Positions 33,706 to 45,110 of a DNA stretch of 64,000 bases are shown one piece after another; positions within the stretch are counted from its first letter, which is position 1; the number at the start of each line of letters is the position of its first letter. Position numbers and translations under genes: made by a program. Source of the stretch: Chaenocephalus aceratus (lineage: Eukaryota > Chordata > Actinopteri > Perciformes > Channichthyidae). Location: assembly GCA_023974075.1 (NCBI GenBank), contig JAMFTG010000044.1, forward strand, positions 124,001 through 188,000. Reading direction: 5' to 3'. The notes under the pieces were generated by a model, which ran no database searches, was not told the DNA's origin, and saw nothing but the letters and a program-made list of their open reading frames with translations.

Positions 33706-35705
33706 TTATATTGATGAATCGGAATCAGACTCTTCTGATTCTAGCTGATCTATCTCACTGTGGCGCAAAGGATTGTCTTGTAATGGAATAGTAGTATACT
33801 GAACGAAAGCTGAGGACACCATACTGGAAACGCATTTCTTCAGTATTGGGATAATCACACAGGTACAACTGATTAATAGGCCAAACATGATCGCCAGGGG
33901 TGTAACTATACTAGCCAGCCATGCTTTCCACCCGCCTGATGTAAGCCAGGCCCACCAGTCCCAGCCCCCTGCGTTGGATATGTCATCAGCTTTCATGTCA
34001 GCTAACAGGTTGTTAAGATGCAGCACGGTGTCAGTGATGTTCTTGGTGGCGTCGGGAATGTAAGTGCAACAGGAGTCACCGATCACATGACACAGGCCAC
34101 CCTTTGAGGCGAACAAAAGGTCAAGAGCGAATTGGTGCTGCATGAGCATGTTCCTAGAGGCTATTATGAATGGGGTCAATGCCTGGAAGCCTTGCGTCGT
34201 CTCGTAAGTGAGGTTCTCTAGCCGGACGTGTAAGGTATCTATTTTATGGGCATTGTTTACTGTACCCCACCATGGGAACAGGCCACCCATGAATTTAGCT
34301 CCAGTGGACGTCATATCTCTTTTTACCTTGTGGTGGTCGGGGTGTTGGAACTCTGGGTAATGATGTGTCGTGTGCATTAAGGACGTGAGTACAGTGACTG
34401 CTGGATTCAAATCCACTAGAGTGCATGTACCTATCCAGAGGGGAGCCAGAACTTGATAGAGCTTGTTGCCGCACAACCAAACGTAATCTTCTGGCGCGCT
34501 AAACCCAGCATCACTGGGCCACGCCAGTTGCAGGGAGATATGTTTAACATCAGGGAATGCTACGTTAGAAAGGATTCTTTCAGGGGCACCAGATATGTGA
34601 CAATACGAGATTTTGTAAGCACCGTCACCGCATGTGTTCCGTAGGATGCGAGTACAACCAGTAGTAGTGCCTAGGAAAAAATAAGGTGGTGTCAAAGACG
34701 TTTTGTGGTAAACTCTCTGGATGCAGAGGCTGTGTTTCATCCCTCTCCTTGACTGGGGTGCACATGGCTGACGGGTTGGTACTTTGCGTATGTGGTATCA
34801 AGCGTGGATGCACGCAAAGAGGAGTCAGACCGATTGCTGCATGGTGGGGGAAGCTGCCTAGCATAACGCCACTCGGTTACGCTGTCTTCACCCTTGATGG
34901 GCTTTGTCAGAGCCATAAACGCGCAGAGGTGTTCAACCTGGGTCAGAGAGCGCGGACGAACTGGCACGGACATCGATGAGTCCTGGGGGAAAAGGGTGCA
35001 TGCATAACATGACCCATTTTGTCCTGCGGCCTGCAAGAATGATCTCAGAGTGTGCCACCAGACGTTACCGGTGATCCCATTACTGGTCTGACCCACATCA
35101 ATGTTGCTTTGGTCGTTATCGCCTATGTATAGATTAAATGTAGATGTACCTATGGATGTCAATAGTGGCGTCAAAGGTTGCTTACGCTTTTCCGGGGTCT
35201 GAGTTTTGGGCGCGATGTCTATGTAAAATGTGCCACACGGGTCGGCGCCGGATACATACATACAGACAACAAAATAAAATAAATGTGGTTCGCCCTGCTT
35301 TCCCCATGTACCTCTTAGATACCTCGATTTTGGCTGACATGCTGTATGCTGAAATGGATACATAAAATATAGGACTAGTCCTAACACAACTATCATGGCA
35401 AGTATGCAGAGGAACCATTCTATGATTGTCCAGGCTCTCCAGTAGCATTCACATTGCTCACGGTTGCGTTGTCGTCTCTCCAGGCGAGCCCTCATCACGA
35501 GGGGGAAATGTTCCATGGAGTGTGTGAGTGTATTCTCTCGGTCGATTTCGTGACACGGACCGTCAGACTTCGCACACTGATAACACAAACGAGGAACCAG
35601 AGAGCATATGGAACCGCTCAGCTGGCACTCGCTCGTGACACCTTGTGTGTAGTGTGTTTTGGTGCATGTAGTGCAAGTGTGGTGCTGGTGGTGACTAGGA
35701 CACAT
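33706..35705 (-). pseudogene. Retroviral env gene, one frame break
   Basis: Two minus-strand frames make up an env-like gene. The upstream one (35705-34737) has a hydrophobic leader segment at about residues 94-118 and cysteine-rich surface-type sequence. The downstream one (34740-33706) holds the remainder: a KVKR furin-type site near residue 138, a CX6CC motif at residues 217-225, a membrane span near 277-297 and an acidic tail. The two overlap by four bases in different phases, so the gene is broken by a frame change. CX6CC is typical of the transmembrane subunit of gamma-type retroviral envelopes. Two N-glycosylation sequons are visible downstream. The first ATG lies within the inverted LTR arm, so the natural start is probably internal. 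Confidence 0.8.
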
Positions 35706-36028
35706 CACGAACTTCCCTGCTCTGAGAACCGTTATGCTATCTACTCAAGGCCACTGGGTGTCTCATCAACAATCTGACTGTGTGAACCCAGATTGTTCTC
35801 TTTCCCACTCCTTTTCTATATAACCTTTGTCTTTCCATTGATCTGCGCACTCTCACGCAGACTATCCTATACTCTGTGCGACTTGTGACATTATTATATT
35901 ATTGTATGGTTTGTTTGAAGCTTCAAATAAATAACCAAAAGACAGCTTTGCTTGATTCACCATTTATTTGTTTTGATCATTTGACTTGTACTCTCAAGCG
36001 CTGTGTTGGGTCCTAGATTTCCATAACA
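35699..36028 (+). repeat. Inverted partial LTR (330 bp)
   Basis: Exact reverse complement, as far as I can read, of 33026-33355. It carries TATATAA at 35817-35823 and AATAAA at 35926-35931 in plus orientation and ends CCATAACA. The first 159 bp of the LTR are missing; the break joins env-side sequence at 35698. Confidence 0.9.
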
Positions 36029-36267
36029 ATCCGTGCTCTTATCCAGCTGCAGAGCGGAATATCCACGAGCTCTCACTCGCTCCAGAAGCTGAGCAGATAC
36101 TCAGTTTCACTCTCAGCAGCGGCAGCTCGATTCTGATTGGCCTGAAGGGTGTGAGATTTAAAAACAATCAAATAAAATATTAATAAATAAAAAGATTAAA
36201 AGATTGGCATCAAAGGACACAGATTGATAGATTTGCAGTTATTAATAACATCTAAACAAATTAATTC

Positions 36268-36365
36268 AAAAAATGTAACTTTAAAAAAAGAAAAAAATTC
36301 CCCTTTCCCTCAAACTTTGCGTGCGGCCCCTGGCGGCCCCCCACTTTGAAAAACACTGTACTAGT
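36268..36365. repeat. hAT-like end shared with 31949-32005
   Basis: A 57-bp stretch (ATGTAACTTTAAAAAAAG... to CAAACTTTGCGTGC) is the same as that at 31949-32005. It continues here into CCACTTTGAAAAACACTG, which resembles a hAT terminus. Confidence 0.7.
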
Positions 36366-36479
36366 GTACTGAAATACAATTGTACTACTGGCTTACTGAG
36401 TTCCAGGTTATGTTGCAGCCCATATAACGATACCGGATACCAAGGTCAGCCAATAGCAGCATTCAAGGCAGCAGTATGG

Positions 36480-36970
36480 TTTTAACCAACTGCGTTATCA
36501 GTTCTGGTTGTTTGTTGACGGCCCTTGTTGAATGTAATAAGCACCATTGTATGTTTAGTCAATGGCTGACATGGATGCCTTTGTTATGGACGTTTGTTCG
36601 TTTGTTTTCTTACATTTTTCAGGGTCCTCCTGCTTTGCTGCTGGGACGTTTTATGTTGGGCATCGACAAAGGTTGTCAACGACCACATCACTTCCTTCAC
36701 GTCTGCCTTCTGCCTGATGTTCGGGAGTTACTACGGTTTCAACATTCCCTACCCAGTGGAACTACGTTCAACACTTGAGTTCCTCCAAAGGTACCATTTC
36801 TTTGTTGTTATTTCAGCCCTCAATTGATTTTTGTGAAGTAATATATGTATTTTTCATGAAGGTGTTTCTTCTCAATAAATACTGAGAGAGGAACCAAAGA
36901 AAGAAAACAAGAAAGTACTCCCAGTCAATCCCCGAGTCCTCACTCTGATTGCAGACCACGAGTGGATATA
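36480..36970 (+). pseudogene. SAMD3-like C-terminal exons
   Basis: The translation has GPPALLLGRFMLGIDK, then one extra G shifts frame into VNDHITSFTSAFCLMFGSY and NIPYPVELRSTLEFLQR. A later block near 36900 reads VLPVNPRVLTLIADHEW. I recall these motifs from multi-copy fish proteins annotated as sterile alpha motif domain-containing protein 3-like; the SAM domain itself is not here. The intervening sequence may be an intron or a deletion. The frame change makes it a pseudogene. It lies centrally inside the TIR-bounded complex. Confidence 0.55.
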
Positions 36971-37090
36971 GACATACCCTACTAACCCTTAGAGTTGGGT
37001 GCTTTGGAACAATGTGTTCAGGTGTACTGTGCTGCAGATATTTGTTACATTTGTATCGAATTGATAGTTCTGAAAGCCAATGTAAACCTT

Positions 37091-37257
37091 TCCTTGGAGA
37101 AGTGTCTGGTATAGTTTGTAAAGTCACAGCACATGTTCAGCTTTACTGAGTGAGGTCAATAGTGTTGTGCTGCCATCAAGTTCAGGCGAACTTGATAGTT
37201 CTAGAAATTTGGAACTCTTAGTCATCGAGGTAGTCGTTTTTGTGAAAAGCAGAAATC
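37091..37257. repeat. 167-bp direct repeat, left copy
   Basis: From TTCCTTGGAGAAGTGTCTGG to AAAAGCAGAAATC, repeated at 48297-48464 with two or so differences. The two copies bound an 11.0-kb block. Confidence 0.9.
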
Positions 37258-37994
37258 CAAAACCTTTGCTTAACAGCAATGAAATAAAGCTTTTCTTTAT
37301 TTTAAAATGTGAGATGTGACATTGTGTGTGCGGCTGCTACTGTAGGTACAATGAGTAATTTAAAAACATACATTTGCGCTCAGAAAACTTGTTAAGTTTA
37401 GAATATATTAGATTCACTTGCATTGTCATTGATGAGTACACATCCGATGAAATGCAGTAGCATGTAACCAGAAGTGCAGATGTAGATACATGCAGGAGGT
37501 AGTACAGCACAATAATGCAATACAATATGTACAGTGATGGACAGTGGAGTCGTTACAATAGTGTGTGAATGTAGGGTTGTCTGTAGAGTATGAACAGCAT
37601 ATGTGCATGTGGTAAGTATGCAGAGTATAACATATGTATGGGTTGGTTATTTGTACTATTACAATATTGAACAGTGTAGGTGGTTCAGTCCATCATTTCT
37701 TTTAGAATAAATGATTATGAAAATACTCAAGTCAGGCCAGTTTCCTCTGATGGCATCATTAAAGAGCTGAGCTGCTAAGCTGGCTGCATATTTAAAATAT
37801 ATACATCAGATTTGTATTCTGCGTCTAAAGTAAAGTTTCCCTTCCAATAGGCCAAGCCGAACGTGTGCAGTGGTCCTCAACTGGATTCTTCTTGACATTA
37901 TTACCTTTCCAGGTAAGAGATACAAGTCGAGAGAGTAAATTATTGTTTATATTACATCAGGAAATCAATGAAGGAGAGAGATAATGCTCTAAAG

Positions 37995-39283
37995 CAGGGG
38001 TCCCCAAACCCCGGGCCGCGGACCGGTACCGCAGAGAAAAAATAAATAACTTACATTATTTCCGTTTTATTTATTATCTGAGTTTGAACAATGTTTTATT
38101 TTGAAAACTGACCGGATTCCCTCTGTTCGATCCGTCTATGCCGCTAATTTGGAAAGTTTCTTTGCGAAGGGAAAAAGGCCCAGTGAGGAGACAGAAGACG
38201 ATCCTACGACTTCCAAGAAAAAAAGCTGCATTTAACAGACAATACCAGGAGTCCTACTTAAAATATGGATTTATCGCGACAGGTGATGCCCGCGCACCAA
38301 GCCCACTCTGCATAATATGCGGCAACCGGCTCTCTAATGAGGCAATGAAGCCTTCAAAACTGCTTTGCCACTTGGAGACCAAGCACCCTGCATTAAAAGA
38401 CAAGCCTTCGGAGTATTTTGAAAGAAAAAAGCATGAACAAGAAGGACAGAAGCAATTCCTGAGGGCAATTCATTCTCCCAGATGGTGCATGATCACCTGT
38501 GTTTGCTTTTAAAAGAGTTCGAGCGCTACTTCCCAACCACAAAAGACCCACGAACTGCCAAGGAATGGATCCGCGACCCCTTTGTCAACAAACCAGGTGA
38601 ATCAAGCATGTCTACGCAAGAAGAAGATCAACTGCTGGAGATCGCAAATGACGGCGGCCTTAAAAGTATGTTCGAGACAACAACTCTGCCGGTGTTCTGG
38701 ATTAAAGTCACGGCAGAATACCCTGAGATCGCCACAACAGCACTGAAAACCCTGTTGCCATTTCCGACATCCTATTTGTGTGAAGCGGGATTTTCTGCAG
38801 TGACAGCAACCAAAACAAAATTACGGAGTAGACTGGACATAAGCAACACACTTCGGGTGTCATTGTCTCCCATTACCCCCAGATGGGACCGTCTCGTTGC
38901 AGAGAAACAAGCTCAGGGCTCCCACTGATTTAGCGTTATGGTGAGCTGTATTTTTCATGCACTTTATATTTGTTTTTGTGTTGCATCTTATTTTGAAGGC
39001 ATGTTTAAATGTTACTATAGCGACCAGAGAGTGTTAGGGGGCAGAGAAGATGTTACTCATGTTATGTTGTTGGTGCGATGTTCCGAGGTCGCTGATAATA
39101 AAGTTGCATACGAGTACACAGTGGATTCACGTTTAATATTATATTTATGAAAATACCACCGTTTTTATGCTGGTTGTATCATTTTATTTTGTGTATTTAT
39201 CCGCCACACCTTAAAGGCCGGTCCGTGAAAATATTGTCTGACATTAAAACGGTCCGTGGCGCAAAAAAGGTTGGGGACCGCTG
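37995..39283. mobile_element. hAT (ZBED5-type), internally deleted
   Basis: Ends CAGGGGTCCCCAAACC and GGTTGGGGACCGCTG are inverted repeats with few mismatches. The flanks CTCTAAAG (37987-37994) and GTCTAAAG (39284-39291) are an 8-bp target duplication with one change. The 1,289-bp interior holds the two ends of a transposase gene. Confidence 0.9.
38138..38928 (+). pseudogene. ZBED5/SCAND3-like hAT transposase, core deleted
   Basis: The first frame (38138-38512) has a BED-type zinc finger, with CIICGNRLSNEAMKPSKLL followed by HLETKHP. A second phase (38482-38928) has LLKEFERYFPTTKDPRTA and then the hAT dimerisation region FPTSYLCEAGFSAVTATKT and RSRLD. The central RNase H-like catalytic domain of roughly 300-400 residues is missing at about 38490, and the two parts are in different phases. 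Such full proteins are usually above 600 residues. Confidence 0.85.
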
Positions 39284-39299
39284 GTCTAAAGCACTCTCT

Positions 39300-40910
39300 T
39301 AAGTCAAATTTCGTGACTGACAGGCTTATATTTGCATCCTTACGAAACAGTTACAAAGGAAATCAGGGCAGCTAAATCCAACTTCTTTGTTAATCTCATT
39401 CATGGATCTAAGGGAAATCATAAACAAATCTGGGACTGTCTGCAGAACCTAACAGGGAAAGGACATAAAATAACAAAGCAGCTGGAGATCAGTAACAATG
39501 GAACCTTACGTAAGGGGCCAGCAGAAATAGCGGCTATTTTTAATAACCATTTTATTGATTCTGTGAGGCTGACTATAAACAGTCCCCAAATTGGTCAAAT
39601 ACATTCATTACCTATTGATTATACACAGCCAGTCTTCTCCCTGACAGAGACTTCTGAATCCAAAGTTAATTCTATAATTTCTTCTTTAAACAATTCCAAA
39701 TCAAAAGACACTTTTGGACTGGATTCTCTGTTTCTAAAGAAACATGCTACCACCCTCACAGGGACAATTACCAACATAATGAACACCTCTTTTAGGGAGG
39801 GAACATTCCCAAAAGACTGGAAGTTAGCCATTGTTGTGCCAGTCCACAAATCCGGGGACACGACTGATGCAAACAGCGATAGGCCCATTAGTGTTTTACC
39901 TATCATGTCTAAGATCTCTGAGGAATGTGTAGCTGAGCAATTGACTGGACATCTTAACAGTAGTCCTTTCACACTACACACCATGCAATTCGGCTTCCGA
40001 GCCAATCAGTCCACCGAGACCGCAAAGTGTTTCCTTGTGGAAAATATTAAATCAAAAATGGACAAAGGAGGCATTGTTGGAGCAATCTTCTTAGATCTTA
40101 AGAAAGCTTTTGATACAGTCAATCATCAAGTGCTCATTCACAACATGTCCTATTTTAATTTCTCACCCAGTGCTATAGACTGGATGAGCTCCTATCTGTC
40201 AGACAGAGTTCAGTGTGTGAGGGTGAGTGGCGAGACATCACCACCCCTGAGGAATGAACTGGGTGTACCCCAGGGATCTATCCTGGGCCCAATTCTATTC
40301 AGCCTGAATATAAATGACTTGCCCTCAGTGTGCACTGGATGTGAGGCGCACGCTGATGACACTGTCATTTATGTCCATGCAAAAACCAAGGCCCAAGCTG
40401 CGGCCAAACTAAATGATGCAATGGTTAATGCACATCAATGGCTTACTGACTCACAGCTATATCTGAATGTTAAGAAGACAGTCTGTATGTTTTTTAGCAA
40501 GACCCACACGGTGAACCCCAGGTCTATGTGTCTGGGGAGGTCATTCAAACATTTCAAATATCTAGGCATTATCCTTGACACTACACTATCCTTCAAAACA
40601 CAAGTGAGAAAGGTAACGCAAATAACTAAATACAATCTAGCAAACTTTAGATATATAAGGAACTGCTTGACAACACCTGTTGCAAAACTCTATATGACTG
40701 CCATGATCCTTCCGCACCTAACATACTGTATGACCAGCTGGACCCAGGCGAATAGCACAACATTAAGGCCTATCCTGTCACTTTACAAGCAAGCTCTCAA
40801 AGTTTTTGACAGAAAACCAAAGCTATACCACCATTGCAAAATCCTGGACAAACATGTCATGTCATGTCTATCACTATCTTTTGTTCATCCTCTTGCAGGT
40901 GTGAGACATC
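39300..40910 (+). pseudogene. L2/Rex-like LINE reverse transcriptase, 5'-truncated
   Basis: A long open frame (from 39332) encodes a reverse transcriptase of the Jockey superfamily (CR1/L2/Rex1 group). Palm motifs are visible: FLDLKKAFDTVNH near residue 253, GVPQGSILGP near 310 and HADDTVIY near 340, where most relatives have Y/F before ADD. KTVCMFFSK and FKYLGIILD follow. The endonuclease domain is absent. The last family-like residues are about YHHCKILDKHV near 40850. The frame then runs on by chance into MITE copy 3. No in-frame stop breaks the RT region, so the copy is fairly young, but it cannot be autonomous. Confidence 0.85.
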
Positions 40911-40947
40911 AACAGGCGGGTGCCATTTTTGTTTTTCCATTGCCTTT

Positions 40948-41564
40948 AGCCGCGTTCACACTGCGGTACTTTCCCCACAAAGGTTCATGTGAACTTAGTT
41001 CATGCGAACTCTTTAGTTCGCATGAACTAAGTACAGATCGCGTTCACACCGGAATAAGCCCCTGGGGGTGGATTAGGCAAATGAAGCCGCTGACGTCACT
41101 TCTTCTTCTTCTGCTTCCCGGAGTTGGGGAAGGCTTCAGTAGAAGCTGCTGGGAGTCCCAGCAGCTTCTACTGAAGCCTTCCGAGTAAATCGCCAGAACG
41201 CCGACACCTCCTCGTCTCCACCGCTCCCATGTTTTATTTTGTGTTGCCATAAGTTAGTCTCTCTGCGTTTCTGCGCTGGGCTAATGCTAATAATGCTAAT
41301 GCGAGGATAATAAAATGGCGGCTTCACAAAACTTTTTGGGAGTTTTACGGGGCGTGGTTTGCAATCCACTCAGCCAATCAGGAATATAGCTCTTTTCTCA
41401 CAAAAGAGCCGCTCGAAAGTCCCTGCTCTCTAGCAGGGACTTTGGAGGGGGTAAAAAGGTTCGCATGAACTACTTTTAGTACCGGCTCTTTTTGGTGTGA
41501 ACGCGATCATGAACTAAGTTCGCATGAACCTTTGTGGGAAAAGTACCGCAGTGTGAACGCGGCT
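40948..41564. mobile_element. Harbinger-like MITE, copy 3
   Basis: Ends AGCCGCGTTCACACTGCGGT and its reverse complement, with TTT on both flanks (40945-40947 and 41565-41567). It carries the same 51-bp palindrome as copy 2 (41130-41180). It lies just beyond the LINE fragment. Confidence 0.85.
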
Positions 41565-41567
41565 TTT

Positions 41568-42027
41568 GTCTCCCGTTTGTCACTTGTTTCTCTCGGCTTG
41601 TCTGAGCTGAGTATGTGTTCACAGTGGCGTGGGACTTTGGCTCTCCACCATCTGGAAAACAGTTAACTGGTTTCACTTCAAGAACTTCCTCCAATGTGCC
41701 TAGAACTGTTCTCGTTGTGAGGTAGACATCATGTTTCTGGGGTTCTGAATAGGAATGTTTACCATTTTAGTGGACCCACTTGGAACATCTACTAAAGCTG
41801 GAAACAGCTCGAACCCCTCAGAACAGTTACTCACTAGGTCGGGTTGAAAGAGCATTGTCCCGCCCCTTGGCCATTCCCTGACTCTACACCTCACAGATCT
41901 GCTGGAATAGTGACAACTTGCTTTCCGTTCTCACACTGCACTCAGGGGCGGTCTCATCGGGGGTCAAAATCTGCAGAGCAGAAACTAGGTCTTCCACTGC
42001 ACTGTCACTGATACTTACGGCTTCTTT
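41568..42027. other. No gene recognised
   Basis: No domain, array or terminal repeat seen. Confidence 0.4.
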
Positions 42028-42254
42028 GTGGAGTGTGTTTTGAGTGTGGGACAACTTTCACTACATCAAGTTCTCTCAAATCATCAACATATTCTCACGG
42101 GAGAAAAAACGTACTGGTGTGAAGAGTGTGGGACAACTTTCACAAAAAGAAAAAAAGACAGAAAGTTTATTTCAGGTATATTCATTTTATTATGTCACCT
42201 GATATATAAGAAGTGTGTTACATTTGAATCGACAAAGTACATTTTTTCCTCTTA

Positions 42255-43548
42255 ATTATAGAGGTTTTTTATATATTCCTGAAACAATGTCCCCTTTTTA
42301 AGCAAAAGTAGATTAGCGCAATAGTCTTTTCTTCCACGTTTCATGTTTCTGACCATTGCATGTATGATATATGTGTAATGTGTGTATATGTAATAGCGCT
42401 TTGAGTCATTGAAAAAGCGCTATAATAAATGTAAGGAATTATTATTATGTATAAGCAAAAGGGCGTTTTTTTGGCTATTTTTGAGTAGGTAATGTAAAGA
42501 TTACCCGTTAAGTATTTTTCAGAAAGTCTTGTTGCAGTTTCCAGATATCAATTGAGGCCCCTGAGTCTCTTTGTTAATCATCAATGGTCTTTGCAATTAA
42601 CAGGGGGACTCCAAGAGAGATCTTCCTCAGATATACTGCAGTTAAAGTCTCGTTAGTTAAGGATTCATTTCCTGCAAGGCTCATGAAGAGGCCTGGAGAC
42701 GAGAGTCGGCCTGGATTATCAATACATGTATTCATTCCAAGTAAGCTGACTTTGGGGTGGAATAAAGTTCAGAGGAAGGCCTTAGGGTATGGGAACAGTT
42801 AACCTTTGTTAGTTAAATAATTCACATGGCTTTCAGAGGGGAAAAACCTGTGACATTTGTGAGGGGCTGCATGATGAAATGAGTGTGCGTTACACATGCT
42901 AAGGGAAATGAGTGTTCTACTATTTCACTGCTTGAGAGCAGAGGTAATGTTTTCCTTGTTATTATTGATATTAAAGTAACTGATTTGTATTGGCCAACTA
43001 TAAACAGCTATGTCATAAACATATCTTTAAGATACCTAAAGTATGTGAAACTGTGTGTATTGAACTGATGGGGGAGGGGGCCGGAGAGAGGAAGTCTCTG
43101 CAGAATGTGTGTGTGTCCAAACTGCAAAAAAGCGAACACCAGATGTGTTTGTTTTGCCCTCAAACTGAAGAGGCTTTCTCCTGGCTGGCTCGCGCCGATT
43201 CGCTGCGACAGGCTGTCGTTTGTATATCGCCCAATAGATGACCCCTCTTCATGAGCATCCACACAACTCCTCCCGTTGTTCTTACATATCTCCTGTTGTG
43301 TGTTCTGTTCAGTCTCTTTCCTCCTGCCGTCAAGATGATGGGGTCTCCCGGCATTAGAGCAGGGGTGGGCCTGATGATGGGGTCTCCCGGCATTAGAGCA
43401 GGGGTGGGCCTACCCCTTGTAAAGTGTATTGTATCCTTTTATCATTAAAACAGATGATTGTTTAACCCTGTATCTGGTGCTTTGAATTCCTTTCTTTTAT
43501 AATCTGACCAGCTCATCAAAGGCCACGCTGAGCCGAGGTGGGTTTCAG
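42255..43548 (+). repeat. Non-coding 1.3-kb unit, LTR-like in style
   Basis: Shared with 45665-46830. It has ATTAAA near 43443, a T-rich stretch and an end GGGTTTCAGACCACA; the beginning might be a TG. This would suit a solo LTR between the finger fragments, but no target duplication was seen. Call it LTR-like only. Confidence 0.35.
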
Positions 43549-43789
43549 ACCACACCTTGCTCCAACACAAGTTATCTCAAATCACGTGTTCACTCAGGAG
43601 AAAAACCATAGTGGTGTGAAGAGTGTGGGACAACTTTCACTCAATCAAGTGATCTCAAAGCACGTGTTCACTCAGGAGAAAAACCCAAAGTGGTTTTAAG
43701 AGTGTTGGAACAAATAAAAGCACTTCACTTAATGGTGTATGCTACTTTAACATACAGTAGTCTGGCATTATTGATAAAGGGGTTACTTT

Positions 43790-45110
43790 GTTATGTCGTT
43801 CTCTGGTGCCTTCACTTTGGGCTTCAATGTTTGGTTTCAAGAAGATGAAACAGCTGCTCCACCGGCGGAGAACACACCCACCGCAAGCGTAAGAAGACTG
43901 GCGCCTTCATTCTCAGCCGGCCGAGGCTTGCGTCACTGGCTACACGGTTGAAGATCACACCAATGCAGCAGGCTGCCTTCACCCGCGGCCTGATCGAGTT
44001 GACGCCGATGCTCACCAATGTGCGCCAGTTGGAGGAGCGTCTGACAGTGGTGGTCGGAGATGCTGAGCGGCTCAAACTCCTATATGAAGGGAACTGACGA
44101 GCCATGCGGAATGATCATCGCCCGGCTGACATTGCACCGATCAGGTTGTTAACATGGCATTTGAGTTCATGCAGCCGTGTCTTGTGTATCTAGGTGCAGA
44201 CAGTGCAGCACACACTCCAGTTACCTTCCTACGGCCGGGAGCACTGCACAAGGCGCGGTGGATGGCCAAGCTGCTCTACACGCTCAAGCTGGCCTTGCAG
44301 CACATTGCGTTGCTTCCTCAGGGAACTATCACTACGTGGCACAGGTGCTGAAGATTCGGGCGTTTGCCAACGTCATTTCGCACAGGGACGGGTGGCGCAG
44401 TGGTCTGTGCATCGGATCAAGTTTCTGACCATTGCATGTATGATATATGTGTAAAGCGCTATAATAAATGTAAGGAATTATTATTATTATTATTATCATC
44501 TACGCAACGTGGTGGCTGACCTGCGACACGGCCGTAGATGCCGCATGGAATTACCTCACACTCTACCACCACCTGTACGCGTACAAGTCTGTTGACGAGG
44601 GCATCGCAGCATCAGCGATCAAGGCACTGGAGCGGCACCTATGGTACCCGACAGGCGAGATGCCGCCCCTGGCACTCTTCAGCACCAAGGTGCCAGTTGG
44701 CGAGCACTTGCAGATGCCATCTTGGAGCACAAGCCGGCTGACATCCCCAAGCGAGCCCCACAGCTCCGCTTTGGCACTGGCAAGCCAAAGTTTCCAACCC
44801 TCTCACCAACCAGCAGCTTGGCTGACCCCGCCAACCCAGACTGCTGGTTCGGCATGCACATCAATCCAGCGTTTCTCTCACTGGATGCAGAGGATCGGGC
44901 TGCCAGTGAAGCATGCCAGATGGGTGCGGTGAATGTACGAGTCATTAATGTTGTGAATGACTGCCGAGCATGGCGTCAAACTCAGACTTTGTGGCAGGAG
45001 CGAGGAGCACCTGCAGAATGTGCTGCAGGCAGTTGAGCATGACCGCTCTAAACAGCCAAATCTGCGCCACTGCAAGCGCCATGACATCTTTGAGGGTGTC
45101 CTCTCTTATG
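43790..45110 (+). pseudogene. Uncharacterised repeat-associated protein, copy A
   Basis: Fragments of one protein appear in successive phases: ITPMQQAAFTRGLIELTP (about 43960), YLGADSAAHTPVTFLRPGA and HKARWMAKLLYTLKLAL (about 44190-44310), then after a SINE-like insertion WWLTCDTAVDAAWNYLTLY, ALERHLWYPTGEM, RFGTGKPKFPTL, and lastly VNVRVINVVNDC. I recall a protein family with HLWYL and VVNDxAERGV motifs, found in many copies in fish, cnidarians and insects, without a known function. Frame changes and the insertion break it. Copy B keeps a part that is lost here. Confidence 0.6.
44372..44500 (+). mobile_element. SINE-like insertion in copy A
   Basis: The insert runs from GGGTGGCGCAGTGGTCTGTG to a tail AAGCGCTATAATAAATGTAA followed by (ATT)n. 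It splits the coding sequence between VISH and IYATWW. The same insertion is at the same place in copy B (about 47945-48077), and a third tail is at 42340-42450. The head resembles tRNA-derived SINEs and the tail an L2-type 3' end. Confidence 0.55.

Larger units (their letters stand above)
33026..36028 (-). mobile_element. Endogenous retrovirus with inverted LTRs
   Basis: A minus-strand provirus fragment contains env, a polypurine tract and a complete 489-bp 3' LTR (33514 down to 33026). No gag or pol is present. In place of the 5' part there is a 330-bp inverted copy of the R/U5-side LTR (35699-36028). Both outer ends are the CA-type U5 terminus (TGTTATGG on the left strand as written, CCATAACA on the right). 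I see no difference between the two 330-bp arms. The arrangement is not that of a normal provirus, which has direct LTRs. Confidence 0.85.
42028..44500 (+). repeat. Duplicated module, copy A
   Basis: A C2H2 finger fragment (42110-42150), about 1.3 kb of non-coding sequence, a second finger fragment (43560-43710) and part of an uncharacterised protein gene lie in this order. The same order is found at 45480-48080 (copy B). Copy A has a 38-bp tandem doubling (GATGATGGGGTCTCCCGGCA) at 43335-43412 that copy B lacks. Confidence 0.85.

Noticed and set aside
33706..35705. A captured host env gene
   Set aside because: It lies in a provirus with LTR, polypurine tract and target duplication, and has a frame change; nothing points to selection.
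39332..41188. A 618-codon protein
   Set aside because: The last part is accidental read-through into MITE copy 3; only the LINE portion is meaningful.
42255..43548. A solo LTR in module copies A and B
   Set aside because: Polyadenylation signal and a CA-like end are suggestive, but no target duplication or matching TG boundary could be fixed; reported only as LTR-like.
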